Source of the DNA: Thalassotalea mangrovi
GTDB taxonomy: Bacteria > Pseudomonadota > Gammaproteobacteria > Enterobacterales > Alteromonadaceae
DNA: 64,000 bases
Direction: 5' to 3'
Assembly: GCF_005116735.1 (NCBI RefSeq)
Contig: NZ_SWDB01000004.1
Coordinates: 62,001-126,000 of the forward strand
Positions within the stretch are counted from its first letter, which is position 1; each line of letters begins with the position of its first letter. A program made the position numbers and the translations under genes. The notes beneath the pieces are model-generated. The model worked only from the letters and a program-made list of their open reading frames with translations. It had not been told where the DNA came from and ran no database searches. This document shows, piece after piece, positions 17,097-26,974 of the stretch.

Positions 17097-18383
17097 ATGA
17101 GTAGTTTCAAAAGCGAATTTGAACAACAATCACTAGCGCTAAAGAAAAAGCGTTCGATCATGGTTTACATTGCCCCAATTGCAATTGTGATCGCTGGTTT
17201 CGTTGGCTGTACTGGATTAACGGCACTGGCTCAAAAACCCGAAAAGAAACCCAGTCTGGCGCAATTGCCGGTGGTGGAAGTAACAGACCTGAAAAAACGA
17301 GATGTCACTTTTATTATCAATAGTCAGGGCACGGTAATGCCACGTACTGAGACGACGCTAATATCGGAGGTCGCCGGGCAAATCACCTTTGTAGCCGATA
17401 AAATGAAGGCGGGCGGCTTTTTTAAGAAGGGCGAAGTGTTACTGGAAATCGACCCGATTACCTATAAGGTTGGGGTGCTGGAAGCCCAGTCCCGCCTTGA
17501 TGCAGCAAAAGCAACATTAATCGAAGAAAAAGCTCGCGCCGACCAGGCCGAAGATGAGTGGCAGCTTACCGGCAAACCTCTGTCTTCGGCGCCTATTCTG
17601 GCACTGCGTTTGCCGCAATTACAGCGGGCACAGGCAGATGTCGAGGCTGCGGCCGCAGACCTTCAGGAAGCACAGTTAAAACTGCAGCGCACTAAAATCG
17701 TTGCGCCTTATGATGCCCTGGTAAAAACCAAATACGTGGATATTGGTCAGTATGTGGGAACGGGAACTCAGTTAGTCGATACCTTTGCAGTAGATTATGC
17801 CGAGGTACGCCTGCCAATTAAACAACAGGATATTGGCTTTGTGCGGCTGCCCAAGGTAAATCAGCCGGGTAATCCGGAAAATAAAGTGATTATTTCCTCT
17901 GGCCAGGGCAAACGTAAGCAGAGTTGGGAATCATTTATCTCCCGTTATGAGGGGGTCGTCAATGATCGTTCGCGGGTGCACTATGTGGTGGCGCAAATCA
18001 ATGACCCCTACAACCTGCTCAGCGATGATAACGGTGATAGCGGTGAATTACGGATGGGCATGTTTGTTAAGGCAAACATCAAAGGCAAGACTTTTCAGGA
18101 TATTGTCGCAATTCCCCGCAGTGCCATTCGCGGTGCTGGCCAGGTTCACCTGGTAGACGAAGACAATACCTTGAAAATTATAACCGTTGATATCCTTCGC
18201 TCGGATAAAGAATACGCCTACATTGAAGGGGATATTATCGACGGTGTCCGCGTTGTCACCACCCGTCTGGAAATGCCGGTTCAGGGAATGAAACTCAGGA
18301 TCAGTGGCGAACAGGGGAGCGATGAGGCGATGAATGATGCTCAGCTTGAAGTTGCTCATAAAACCAATGTACAGGTGCAGTAA
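17097..18383 (+). CDS. RND efflux periplasmic adaptor (membrane fusion protein)
   Basis: 428 residues. One N-terminal membrane anchor (about 20-44, IMVYIAPIAIVIAGFVGCTGL) is followed by lipoyl half motif TLISEVAGQITFVADKMKAGG, a coiled-coil hairpin rich in Ala/Glu/Gln (about 125-195), the second half motif IVAPYDALVKTKYVDIGQYV and beta-barrel/membrane-proximal domains. It belongs to the AcrA/MexA superfamily and would connect the adjacent RND transporter, which starts 2 bp after its stop, to an outer-membrane factor encoded elsewhere. The ribosome site is weak. The substrate is unknown. Confidence 0.9.
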   Translation: MSSFKSEFEQQSLALKKKRSIMVYIAPIAIVIAGFVGCTGLTALAQKPEKKPSLAQLPVVEVTDLKKRDVTFIINSQGTVMPRTETTLISEVAGQITFVADKMKAGGFFKKGEVLLEIDPITYKVGVLEAQSRLDAAKATLIEEKARADQAEDEWQLTGKPLSSAPILALRLPQLQRAQADVEAAAADLQEAQLKLQRTKIVAPYDALVKTKYVDIGQYVGTGTQLVDTFAVDYAEVRLPIKQQDIGFVRLPKVNQPGNPENKVIISSGQGKRKQSWESFISRYEGVVNDRSRVHYVVAQINDPYNLLSDDNGDSGELRMGMFVKANIKGKTFQDIVAIPRSAIRGAGQVHLVDEDNTLKIITVDILRSDKEYAYIEGDIIDGVRVVTTRLEMPVQGMKLRISGEQGSDEAMNDAQLEVAHKTNVQVQ

Positions 18384-18385
18384 AG

Positions 18386-21300
18386 ATGCAGCCAGTTGAT
18401 GAAAAACTGACGGGCATTATTGCCTGGTTTACCCGCAACAGTGTTGCCGCCAACCTGTTAATGATATTTATTCTGGTGATGGGGGCCTATTCCTACCTGA
18501 CCATTACCAAAAAAATGTTTCCGGAGTTTGCCAGTAACTCAATTCAGGTAAGCGTTATTCACCCCGGCGCTTCTCCCGAGGATGTGGAAAAGTCAGTGGT
18601 GATTAAAATTGAGGACGTGCTGGAAAACATTAAAGGCATTAAGCGCATTACCTCGCAATCTCAGGAAGGTTCCGGAACCGTCACCATTGAAATTAAAAAT
18701 GGATTCCCATTGTCAGAAAAGCTCGATGAGATCCAGATGCAAATCAATACCATTCAGACCTTTCCCGATCAAATTGAACGACCGCTGGTGGTGAAACGTG
18801 AATTTGAAGCGGATGTGTTGTGGGTGGCCGTTTTTGGCGATATGGATCGTCGCACCCGCCAGGAATTGGCGCAAAACATTCGTGATGAAATCATGTTATT
18901 GCCTGAGGTCAATATTGCCTCTGTGGTAGGAAACCGAGATTATGAAATCAGCGTTGAAGTTTCTGAACTTACCCTGCTGGAATATGGGCTGACCTTTGAT
19001 CAAATCAGTGATGCGATTCGCAAATCCTCCCTGGACCTGCCGGGTGGTACGATCAAATCTAGTGGTGGTTATATCCAGCTGCGTACCGAAGGCCAGGCCT
19101 ATACCGGGCAGGAGTATGCAAACCTGGTGTTGCGCACCGACCCCGATGGTACCCGCTTATTATTAAAAGATGTCGCAACCATCAAAGATGAGTTCGTCGA
19201 GGGTGAAGGCTTTGCCCGTTTCGATGGCAAACCGGCTTCCAATATCCGCATTAAGTCTACTGCCGATCAGAACGACTTGGCGATAGCCGATGCGGTGAAA
19301 AAATACGTTGAAGAGAAACGTCAGTTATTGCCTGAAGGTGTATCTTTGGATGTCTACGGTGATAGCTCGTTTTACCTGTCAGAACGTCTGGATATGATGA
19401 TCACTAACCTGTTGCTTGGTGCTTTATTGGTATTTATTGTGCTGACCTTATTCCTGCGGGTTCGTGTCGCTTTCTGGGTGATGGTTGGGATACCAATTTG
19501 TTTTCTAGGCGCCTTTATGGTGATGCCACTGTTGGGCGAATACTCTGTCACTATAAACCTTCTCAGCCTGTTTGCTTTTATTATGGTGTTGGGGATTGTC
19601 GTCGATGATGCCATCGTTATTGGTGAAAGTGCCTACTCAGAAATTCAGACCAGTGGTCATTCAGAAAATAGTATCATTCGCGGTGCGCACCGGGTGGCGA
19701 TGCCGGCCACTTTCGGTGTTTTAACTACCATTGCCGCGTTTCTCCCCCTGGTTTTTATCGATGCCAATGCGGCAACATTCTTCCGGGCCATTGCTGTCGT
19801 AGTGGCACTTTGCCTGGTGTTTTCGATTATTGAATCGAAATGGATTTTGCCTGCGCATTTAGCCCATATTAAGTACAAAGAAATTGACCCGGAGAATGCC
19901 CATATCGTTCATCGAATTCAGCTCTGGTTCAAGAAATGGCTCGATGGCTTTATTAATAACCAATATCAAAAAACCTTAAATTTCGCGCTGCGAAATCGCT
20001 ACAGTACCCTGGCGACATTTTTTGCGGTGTTATGCCTGTCTATTGGTATCGTTGCGGGCTCTTTAGTGAAAGTCGAAGTATTTCCCAATGTGCCCAGCGA
20101 TTTTATCCAGGGACAGATAACTATGGTCGATGGTACACCACCAGAGCAACGAAATCGGGCGATAGATGCGGTTATTGATGCCGCCTATCGGGTTTCAGAG
20201 CAACACACTGGCGATAAGTTACCATTTATCCAACATAGCATGGTTTGGACCCAGGGCGATCTTGGTGGCGGTATGCTCGTCGAGCTCAATAAAGCAGAGT
20301 TTCGCGAACTCAGCGCTTTTGACATTGAAAAACTCTGGCGCAATGAAGTGGGAGCATTACCTGGCGTGCGTGAATTGCGCTTGTTTGCAGGCACGAACGC
20401 CGGTGGTGGTTCGGCGTTGGAATTTCAGCTGACTGGTAGCAATGATGATCAGCTGGAGCTGGCGGCACTTGAGCTGCAGAATAAATTGTCCGAGTATGAT
20501 GGCGTTTATGATATTCGTAACTCTTTCAGCCGTGGTCAGGAAGAATTGAAATTACGTATTAAGCCTGCGGCTGAGGCTCTCGGTTTAACGCTGGCGGATC
20601 TGGCACGGCAAACCCGTCAGGCGTTTTACGGAGAAGAAGCACAGCGTATTCAACGTGGACGCGATGAATTGAAGGTGATGGTGCGTTATCCGGAAGAAGA
20701 GCGTCGTTCACTGGCTGATCTGGAAAATATGTGGGTGCGAACTCCTACCGGAGATGAGGTGCCTTTCTATCAGGTTGCCGATGTCGAATTAGGGCAGGGG
20801 TTCTCACGGATAACCCGGATCAACCAAAAACGCTCGATTACCATTGCCGCCGAAATCGACTCAGCTAAAGTCGAATCGAGAAAGATTATTGCCGATGTAA
20901 ACGCCGAAATTATTCCTCAAATTCTTAGCAAATACCCGACAGTGAAATACGGCATGGAAGGGGCTGGTAAAGAGCAGCAGGAGTTGGTTCAGCAATTACT
21001 GATGGCTACGGCGATTTCGCTATTTCTTATCTATGGCTTAATTGCCATTCCAACAAAATCCTATGTTCAGCCATTGATCATTATGTCAGTGATCCCCTTT
21101 GGTATCATCGGTGCCATTTTTGGTCACATGTTGCTAGGCAAAACCATTAACATGATGTCGATGTTTGGCTTTATTGCTTTGTCCGGGGTTGTGGTAAATG
21201 ACAGTTTGATTCTGGTCGATTTTATTAACAAGGCCAAAGATCAGGGAATGCGGCTATTTGATGTCGTTGTCAGTGCCGGGATGCAACGTTTCCGCGCGAT

Positions 21301-21535
21301 TTTGTTGACGTCTTTGACGACCTTTTTCGGGGTTCTACCTATCTACACAGAAACCAGTTTGCAGGCGCAGTTTATTATTCCAATGGCAATTTCCTTAGGT
21401 TTTGGTATTTTGTTTGCGACGGTAATCACCCTGTTTTTGATTCCATCGCTGTATCTGATTAAAGAGGATGTGCAGAATATCCGTTTGTTCCGCCGCGGCG
21501 GCAAAGATGTATCAACGCAACCAGCGAGCCATTGA
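18386..21535 (+). CDS. RND-family efflux pump, inner-membrane transporter
   Basis: 1049 residues, the usual size for AcrB-like proton-driven exporters. Hydrophobic blocks occur at about 20-40, 335-490, 545-565 and 880-1030, flanking two large periplasmic loops, the expected 12-helix duplicated plan. The segment FAFIMVLGIVVDDAIVIGE (about 393-411) is the TM4 region with the adjacent aspartates that relay protons in RND pumps, and GVVVNDSLILVDFIN (about 935) is its counterpart in the second half. It is translationally coupled to the adaptor upstream. It looks closest to the less-studied cluster of HAE1-like pumps in marine gammaproteobacteria; substrate range cannot be read from sequence. Confidence 0.92.
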   Translation: MQPVDEKLTGIIAWFTRNSVAANLLMIFILVMGAYSYLTITKKMFPEFASNSIQVSVIHPGASPEDVEKSVVIKIEDVLENIKGIKRITSQSQEGSGTVTIEIKNGFPLSEKLDEIQMQINTIQTFPDQIERPLVVKREFEADVLWVAVFGDMDRRTRQELAQNIRDEIMLLPEVNIASVVGNRDYEISVEVSELTLLEYGLTFDQISDAIRKSSLDLPGGTIKSSGGYIQLRTEGQAYTGQEYANLVLRTDPDGTRLLLKDVATIKDEFVEGEGFARFDGKPASNIRIKSTADQNDLAIADAVKKYVEEKRQLLPEGVSLDVYGDSSFYLSERLDMMITNLLLGALLVFIVLTLFLRVRVAFWVMVGIPICFLGAFMVMPLLGEYSVTINLLSLFAFIMVLGIVVDDAIVIGESAYSEIQTSGHSENSIIRGAHRVAMPATFGVLTTIAAFLPLVFIDANAATFFRAIAVVVALCLVFSIIESKWILPAHLAHIKYKEIDPENAHIVHRIQLWFKKWLDGFINNQYQKTLNFALRNRYSTLATFFAVLCLSIGIVAGSLVKVEVFPNVPSDFIQGQITMVDGTPPEQRNRAIDAVIDAAYRVSEQHTGDKLPFIQHSMVWTQGDLGGGMLVELNKAEFRELSAFDIEKLWRNEVGALPGVRELRLFAGTNAGGGSALEFQLTGSNDDQLELAALELQNKLSEYDGVYDIRNSFSRGQEELKLRIKPAAEALGLTLADLARQTRQAFYGEEAQRIQRGRDELKVMVRYPEEERRSLADLENMWVRTPTGDEVPFYQVADVELGQGFSRITRINQKRSITIAAEIDSAKVESRKIIADVNAEIIPQILSKYPTVKYGMEGAGKEQQELVQQLLMATAISLFLIYGLIAIPTKSYVQPLIIMSVIPFGIIGAIFGHMLLGKTINMMSMFGFIALSGVVVNDSLILVDFINKAKDQGMRLFDVVVSAGMQRFRAILLTSLTTFFGVLPIYTETSLQAQFIIPMAISLGFGILFATVITLFLIPSLYLIKEDVQNIRLFRRGGKDVSTQPASH

Positions 21536-21569
21536 TATTAACACCAGTATTAACGAGCGGAACATTTGA

Positions 21570-22244
21570 ATGAAAATTGTGATTTTGCATGGACTGTTCA
21601 TGAATCGCCTGATTATGGCGCCGATGGCACGGCGCCTGGAGAAAATGGGCTGGCAAGTGGACAACCTGTCCTACCCCAGCACCAGTTCTGATAAGGAAGC
21701 GTTGTTTGATACCTTGCAGGTAGCAATTGCGGAGGGGCCGGTGATTATGATTGGTCATTCTTTGGGAGGGTTGGTTATTCGTGATTTTCTCAAACACCGG
21801 CAGATCGATAGTGATACGGTGCCTTTGGTTATTACCCTTGGGACGCCGCACCAGGGTGCAAGGATTGCTGAAGATTTGGCGAAGTTAAATATCCAGGGCA
21901 TGTTAGGATCTTCGACTCAATTTGGTTTATTGCCGAGTCATTACGACGCCGAGTGGAATTTGCCTAACCATCTGATTTCAATAGCGGGTAACCTGAAAAT
22001 CGGCGCCAGGCCATTGCTGGATCGGGTATGGCGTGATGGAGTTGAAGAATCGGATGGAACCGTTAGTGTCGACGAAACCCGCATCAGTGGCATGACCAAA
22101 CATATTGTCGTTCAGCAAACCCACACTTCAATGGTCTATTCTCGCGATGTCATTCGCTTAATCGATAAATATGCGCGCCTGGCGCTTGGGGCAGCACCCT
22201 ATCAGCCGGCCGAGCACCCAATCAAACAGTTTCTCAAACGCTAA
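21570..22244 (+). CDS. Lipase/esterase-like alpha/beta hydrolase
   Basis: 224 residues with an N-terminal strand and oxyanion region VILHGLFMN, then the nucleophile elbow GHSLGG at about residues 62-67. TLGTPHQGARIAEDL is the typical segment after the elbow in PGAP1/lipase-like hydrolases. Likely acid SDGTVSVDET (about 165) and His in QQTHTSMVYS (about 183) complete the triad. No signal peptide, so it acts in the cytosol. It lies 34 bp after the RND pump and may be cotranscribed. The natural substrate (lipid, ester or thioester) is unknown. Confidence 0.82.
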   Translation: MKIVILHGLFMNRLIMAPMARRLEKMGWQVDNLSYPSTSSDKEALFDTLQVAIAEGPVIMIGHSLGGLVIRDFLKHRQIDSDTVPLVITLGTPHQGARIAEDLAKLNIQGMLGSSTQFGLLPSHYDAEWNLPNHLISIAGNLKIGARPLLDRVWRDGVEESDGTVSVDETRISGMTKHIVVQQTHTSMVYSRDVIRLIDKYARLALGAAPYQPAEHPIKQFLKR

Positions 22245-22410
22245 AACCGATTGATTGGTAAATTTTTCATTAAAATTCTGCTGATTAGATGTAAACCGTA
22301 ACCGAATCATTGTAGAATCACCCTGGTATCTTTAGATATACCAAGTCAAAAGCCCCCATTTATCGTTCGTTAGCCTTGTGTGCAACGGACAGAATAATCA
22401 GGGAGATAAC

Positions 22411-24009
22411 ATGAGAGCTTTTGCACCCTTATTACTAATCACACTCACAGCCTGTAGCAGCAGTCAAAAATCCGTCAGACACCAACCTGTTGTTGATATT
22501 TCATCTTTGCATGAAGTGAGTCAATCATCGTTATCATTTGATGATATTCCTGCTTACGAGCGACCGCTTTCATATAAAATTGATACCGATAATCCGATTT
22601 TTCACAACGAGACCATCGCCGTGCATCGTGGGATCCAGGCGGTTAGCGGCACAGCGGCTAAAACGCCTAAATTCATCGCCACCGAGGTTGCCAGTAACTG
22701 GCATTACTGGATGATTGAAGAGGCACAACGCCTATTCACCGCTAGCGTATCAATGGCCGGGGAAACGTCATCCTATCAGCCTCATATCGTTGATAATGGA
22801 CCGATACTGGATCTTGGCCCGAAACCGAGTGCAAAAAAAGAGTCAATATCCGCCCTACTTATCAGGTACGTGACTAATGTTGATGAGAAGACAGTGGATA
22901 AGGTGTTTCAGCGCTGTATCGACCCTGTTGGTAGCAAAACCCTTGCTGAGTTAACCTTAGATCAACAAAAAGCGTTTTACCGACATTGTTTTACCCAGAT
23001 TCGCCAGGTAGTTCCACAAGGTGTTATTGCGGAAATCGATAATCACCCGTTTGAGACACCATACCCATATAATGAATTGACCATCCGCCGTCATTTCGTT
23101 TATGAAGAGCAAGGTTACGGAGCAAACTTTATAAAACACCTTCAAGGGGAATATGGCGCCTGGATTCAGACTAGTTTACAACAACCTGATTACAACCAGG
23201 TTGTGGTGTCATTGCCTTCAGACTCAGCATTGCTGAGTGATGACCGCTTATTCAACCAGGAATACTTTACGCGTACGCTCAATCCCAAGGCTTTCGATGA
23301 TTATGCATTGACGACCCTGTTTAATAGTGAAGGGATGGCAGATATCTATCCGCAACAGGAAGCTGATGCTTTCGAAGCTGAGAAAACTAAGCAAGATGAA
23401 GCCTCATTACCGATCAGTAAAACCTTATTAAGACCTTTACCGGCTCTGTGTAGTTTGGATCCTACCGTCTACCACATGGCAATCAGCGGTGCTTATTCGA
23501 GATTCCAGTTTGATTGCTTTTCGGAACCTAAGCTAATCCCCGAAGATGAATGGCAGGGTAAAGAGACGTATAAAAGTTACGTCTGGTCCCAACGCCAGGT
23601 GGTTCGTTCAGCAAGATATAGCGCTGCAAATCATTATCCCAATGTGATTCGCTCCAAGGCAACTTACCTAAGGTTTAATGATGATGCGATTCAAACCTCG
23701 AAAACCGGTTTTCAACGTCAGACCCTGATTCTATTTGATGTTATGCCTGATGGCGTTTACGAATACCAGAAAGTGGATAAAAACTTTCCGATTGAAAATC
23801 AAAACGGTGAGCAGAAAACCACTTCTATTTTTGCGCTAGAACTGTTAAAACGCCTACCGCCGAATGCAATGGTCGCCTGGATAGGTGCCAGCTCGACCGA
23901 GCCGTCGAATCACTCAAGTTATGTTTTCCACCATGGTTTCCTGTGGGAGTTTCCATTGCAAAAATTCAGCCGGTTCAAGGGCAACCTGCTGGCAAATAAG
24001 GAACAATAA
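22411..24009 (+). CDS. Predicted lipoprotein of unknown function
   Basis: I do not recognise this family. The start is taken at ATG 22411, after GGGAGATAAC, because it directly begins a lipoprotein signal MRAFAPLLLITLTACSSS with the lipobox cysteine at about residue 15; an upstream in-frame start would add 11 residues that spoil it. The mature protein (about 517 residues) is mixed alpha/beta, with no membrane segment after the signal and several cysteines (VFQRCID, RHCFTQI, ALCSLDP, FDCFSEP) that may pair in the periplasm. C-terminal AMVAWIGASSTEP and FHHGFLWEFP look like an enzyme-like or binding fold but give no clear match. It ends at the edge of the third repeat mosaic, with no evident terminator. 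Confidence 0.7.
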   Translation: MRAFAPLLLITLTACSSSQKSVRHQPVVDISSLHEVSQSSLSFDDIPAYERPLSYKIDTDNPIFHNETIAVHRGIQAVSGTAAKTPKFIATEVASNWHYWMIEEAQRLFTASVSMAGETSSYQPHIVDNGPILDLGPKPSAKKESISALLIRYVTNVDEKTVDKVFQRCIDPVGSKTLAELTLDQQKAFYRHCFTQIRQVVPQGVIAEIDNHPFETPYPYNELTIRRHFVYEEQGYGANFIKHLQGEYGAWIQTSLQQPDYNQVVVSLPSDSALLSDDRLFNQEYFTRTLNPKAFDDYALTTLFNSEGMADIYPQQEADAFEAEKTKQDEASLPISKTLLRPLPALCSLDPTVYHMAISGAYSRFQFDCFSEPKLIPEDEWQGKETYKSYVWSQRQVVRSARYSAANHYPNVIRSKATYLRFNDDAIQTSKTGFQRQTLILFDVMPDGVYEYQKVDKNFPIENQNGEQKTTSIFALELLKRLPPNAMVAWIGASSTEPSNHSSYVFHHGFLWEFPLQKFSRFKGNLLANKEQ

Positions 24010-24017
24010 GTGTGACT

Positions 24018-24740
24018 TAGAGCACGCTGGCAAGCCAGCTCCTGGCACACGATTAAAAATCATTCCTGGCATGTAATCGGAGATTGCGCTTGGCAAAGCG
24101 AGAATTATGGTGGAAGTGGGAGGTAGAAGACGAAAGCACACTTCGTTGCTGGCACATTATATTCCAGGCACGCTAGCGCTCCTAGAATGCAATCGGAGGT
24201 TACTCCTAGCAATGGATATGCGCACTAAAGCCATAAGCTATAAGCCAGAAACACGAAAACTTAATGGTTTCGTCATTTCCTACTTGATAGGAAATCTCAT
24301 CAAAAAATCAAAGAGCGAGGTCCCGGCCTCGGCAATTGCTCCATGCATTGCTCTACCTCCCACATCCATGTGGTCGTACGCCGGGATGACTGCTGAAACC
24401 TGAAACCTGAGACCCAATCCAGGGCCCTTCGTTGTCACCGAAAATTGCTCCTCGATAACTGCTCCTGCGTTATTCTACCTGCGTGCATCCTTGCACTTGT
24501 GCATTTTCGGTATACAGGCCTTCCCTGGCCATAACCGCGTCAGTCTGTCACAGAAAATTGAATCGGAAATCTGTTCCAGACATTTCCGACATACCAGCGT
24601 CCATGCCGGCATCCATGCATTTATTGCATACAGCCCATCCCTGGGCATAACCCAAAATGCGACAACGAGAGCATTTTCTCCACCTGAAAAGGGTGAGCAT
24701 AAGAACCCTTTTCTTCCACCATCGAAGATTACCTCTTTAA
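24018..24740. repeat. Intergenic palindromic mosaic, copy 3
   Basis: About 720 bp without a credible gene. In order it holds: a TAGCAC/CTGGCA module (24018-24117) with CTGGCAAGCCAG where the copies at 312-395 and 8124-8137 have CTGACAAGTCAG; a diverged second copy (about 24150-24215); an AAGCTATAAGCC fragment; a GAGGTCCCGGC ... GCCGGGATGAC hairpin interrupted by other palindromes (about 24314-24388); GAAACCTGAGACC; a CGTTGTCACCGAAAATTGCTCC module (24431-24535, matching 8287-8455); and the GAAAATTGAATCGG module (24548-24655, matching 193-300). Two open frames here (24107-24403, 24491-24889) only reflect the repeats. Confidence 0.85.
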
Positions 24741-24795
24741 CCGTAACTGTGCGCCAGCATCGTCACGTAACCCTGCACTTTGATTGCACTTTTTT

Positions 24796-24812
24796 TGCAC
24801 TATCTCGGTGCA
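24796..24812 (+). promoter_or_regulatory. Candidate NtrC enhancer site
   Basis: TGCACTATCTCGGTGCA is an inverted repeat matching the NtrC-type consensus TGCAC(C/T)-N5-(A/G)GTGCA. Further TGCACT half sites lie just upstream (24775-24800). It is about 60 bp before the sigma-54 -24 element, the usual spacing for an upstream activator. Confidence 0.75.
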
Positions 24813-24871
24813 CCATATTGGTGAAACTAGATAATTTCCCCTCAACCCTTGATTTTACTAGGGTTAAAAAG

Positions 24872-24888
24872 TTGGCACGCCACTTGTA
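24872..24888 (+). promoter_or_regulatory. Candidate sigma-54 promoter of glnK-amtB
   Basis: TTGGCACGCCACTTGTA fits the -24/-12 consensus TTGGCAC-N5-TTGCA with one deviating base in the -12 element, 32 bp before the glnK start. With the NtrC-like site upstream it predicts induction under nitrogen limitation. Confidence 0.82.
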
Positions 24889-24892
24889 GTAG

Positions 24893-25258
<366 letters not shown>

Positions 25259-25270
25259 CAGGAGATAACA

Positions 25271-26515
25271 ATGGAAGAGTTAGCATCAGTATCAACGACA
25301 GTCTCCGAATTGAGATTTGCACTCGATACCTTTTATTTTTTAATTTCAGGCGCGCTGGTAATGTGGATGGCTGCGGGATTTGCCATGCTGGAAGCCGGAT
25401 TAGTTCGTTCTAAAAATACCACCGAAATCCTGACCAAAAACATTTGTCTGTATTCAATTGCCTGCGTGATGTTCCTGTTAATCGGCTACAACATCATGTA
25501 CGTGGATAACGCGGAAGGTGGCATTCTGCCATCATTCGGCAGCTTGATTGGTACTCAGGCAGGTGATGCGGACCACTCTCTGGAATCGGATTTCTTTTTC
25601 CAGGTGGTATTCGTGGCTACTGCCATGTCAATTGTCTCAGGTGCCGTTGCCGAGCGGATGAAGCTTTGGTCTTTCCTGGTATTTACGGTTGTGTTAACCG
25701 GTATCATCTACCCGGTTGAAGGTTACTGGACCTGGGGTGGTGGTTTCCTGTCAGAAGCCGGTTTCTCCGATTTTGCCGGTTCCGGTATCGTTCACATGGC
25801 TGGAGCTGCCGCGGCATTAGCCGGAGTGCTGTTGCTGGGTGCTCGTAAAGGTAAATACGGAGCTAACGGTGAAATTTTCCCAATTCCAGGCTCTAACATG
25901 CCGCTGGCAACCTTAGGTACCTTTATCCTGTGGATGGGCTGGTTTGGTTTTAACGGTGGTTCGCAATTAATGGTGTCAGATGCCGAAAATGCCACTGCGG
26001 TTGGTCAAATTTTCCTTAACACCAATGCGGCGGCAGCTGCTGGCGCCGTTGCCGCGTTATTACTGAATAAAGCGGTATGGGGTAAAGCGGACCTGACCAT
26101 GATCCTCAACGGTGCGTTAGCTGGCCTTGTTGCTATTACCGCCGACCCATTATCACCATCGCCGTTATTCGCTTCATTAGTCGGCGCATTAGGCGGTGTC
26201 TTAGTAGTATTTTCAATCGTTAGCTTAGACAAGTTAAAAATCGATGACCCAGTCGGCGCCATTTCAGTACATGGTGTTGTTGGTTTGTTTGGTTTGCTGG
26301 CAGTGCCATTCAGCAATGGCGATGCAACCTTTGGTGCCCAGCTTTACGGTGCAGCAATGATTTTTGCCTGGGTGTTCCTGGCGAGCCTACTGGTCTGGTT
26401 CCTATTGAAAAAGACGGTTGGCATCAGAGTCAGTGATGAAGAAGAATACAATGGTGTAGATAAGTCAGATTGTGGTATTGAAGCTTATCCGGAATTTGTA
26501 TCGCTTAAAAACTAA
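25271..26515 (+). CDS. amtB: Ammonium channel/transporter Amt
   Basis: 414 residues with about eleven hydrophobic helices. The twin pore histidines can be seen in GIVHMAGAAAAL (about residue 175) and ISVHGVVGLFG (about 335), and the family signature region around FLISGALVMWMAAGFAMLEAGLVRSKN in helix 1. The C-terminal cytosolic tail (GIRVSDEEEYNGVDKSDCG) holds the GlnK-interaction consensus. No long cleavable signal sequence is evident, in contrast to E. coli AmtB. It forms a two-gene operon with glnK and ends in a terminator. Confidence 0.96.
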   Translation: MEELASVSTTVSELRFALDTFYFLISGALVMWMAAGFAMLEAGLVRSKNTTEILTKNICLYSIACVMFLLIGYNIMYVDNAEGGILPSFGSLIGTQAGDADHSLESDFFFQVVFVATAMSIVSGAVAERMKLWSFLVFTVVLTGIIYPVEGYWTWGGGFLSEAGFSDFAGSGIVHMAGAAAALAGVLLLGARKGKYGANGEIFPIPGSNMPLATLGTFILWMGWFGFNGGSQLMVSDAENATAVGQIFLNTNAAAAAGAVAALLLNKAVWGKADLTMILNGALAGLVAITADPLSPSPLFASLVGALGGVLVVFSIVSLDKLKIDDPVGAISVHGVVGLFGLLAVPFSNGDATFGAQLYGAAMIFAWVFLASLLVWFLLKKTVGIRVSDEEEYNGVDKSDCGIEAYPEFVSLKN

Positions 26516-26516
26516 C

Positions 26517-26546
26517 AAGGAGCCTTAGGGCTCCTTTCGTTTTTAA
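26517..26546 (+). terminator. amtB terminator
   Basis: AAGGAGCC-ttag-GGCTCCTT stem (26517-26536) followed by TCGTTTTT, directly after the amtB stop. Confidence 0.88.
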
Positions 26547-26890
26547 GAGCTACAAGCTATAAGCGGTAAGCTTTAAGTAGTTTGATCTGACTCTTATCAC
26601 TTATCACTTATCGCTTAAAGCTTTTTCTTACAGCTTACGGCTTACAGCTTGAAGCTTATGGTTTACAGCTTAAAGCTTACCAGGAGTCCTTCGGGCTCCT
26701 TACGTTTTTTAGGGCTACAAGCTACAAGCGGTAAGCTTTAAGTAGCAAGAGCAGAGTGTTCTTTACAGCCTGAAGGCTCTATAGCATTAAAGCCTTCTTC
26801 AAGCTATAAGCGGTAAGCTAGCAGAGTGTTCTTTACAGCGTTAAAGCCCTGCAGCGTTAAAGTCTTTCTTACAGCTTACAGCTTCGTTGG
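26517..26890. repeat. Tandem duplication of terminator plus AGCT-rich repeats
   Basis: The 65-bp stretch 26517-26581 (terminator followed by GCTACAAGCTATAAGCGGTAAGC) recurs at 26681-26745 with about ten differences. A third partial tail lies near 26805-26820. GCAGAGTGTTCTTTACAG occurs at about 26751 and 26820. Between the copies are CTTACAGCTT / TTAAAGCTT words on both strands and a TTATCAC triplet repeat. No gene is supportable; it fills the gap between amtB and ndk. The same word family occurs at 49182-49265 and 58630-58656. Confidence 0.85.
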
Positions 26891-26974
26891 GGGCCAAAAA
26901 AATAATGTAATCCCTCACTCTTTCGTCTATAATTCGCGCCAAAATTTTTTATATTCAGTAATTGAGGGCTTATC

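Noticed and set aside
24107-24403. 98-codon plus-strand open frame
   Set aside because: It begins in the same repeat word as the frame at 31-312 and is composed of mosaic modules.
24491-24889. 132-codon plus-strand open frame before glnK
   Set aside because: It runs through mosaic repeats, the NtrC-type site and the sigma-54 promoter, with no ribosome site.
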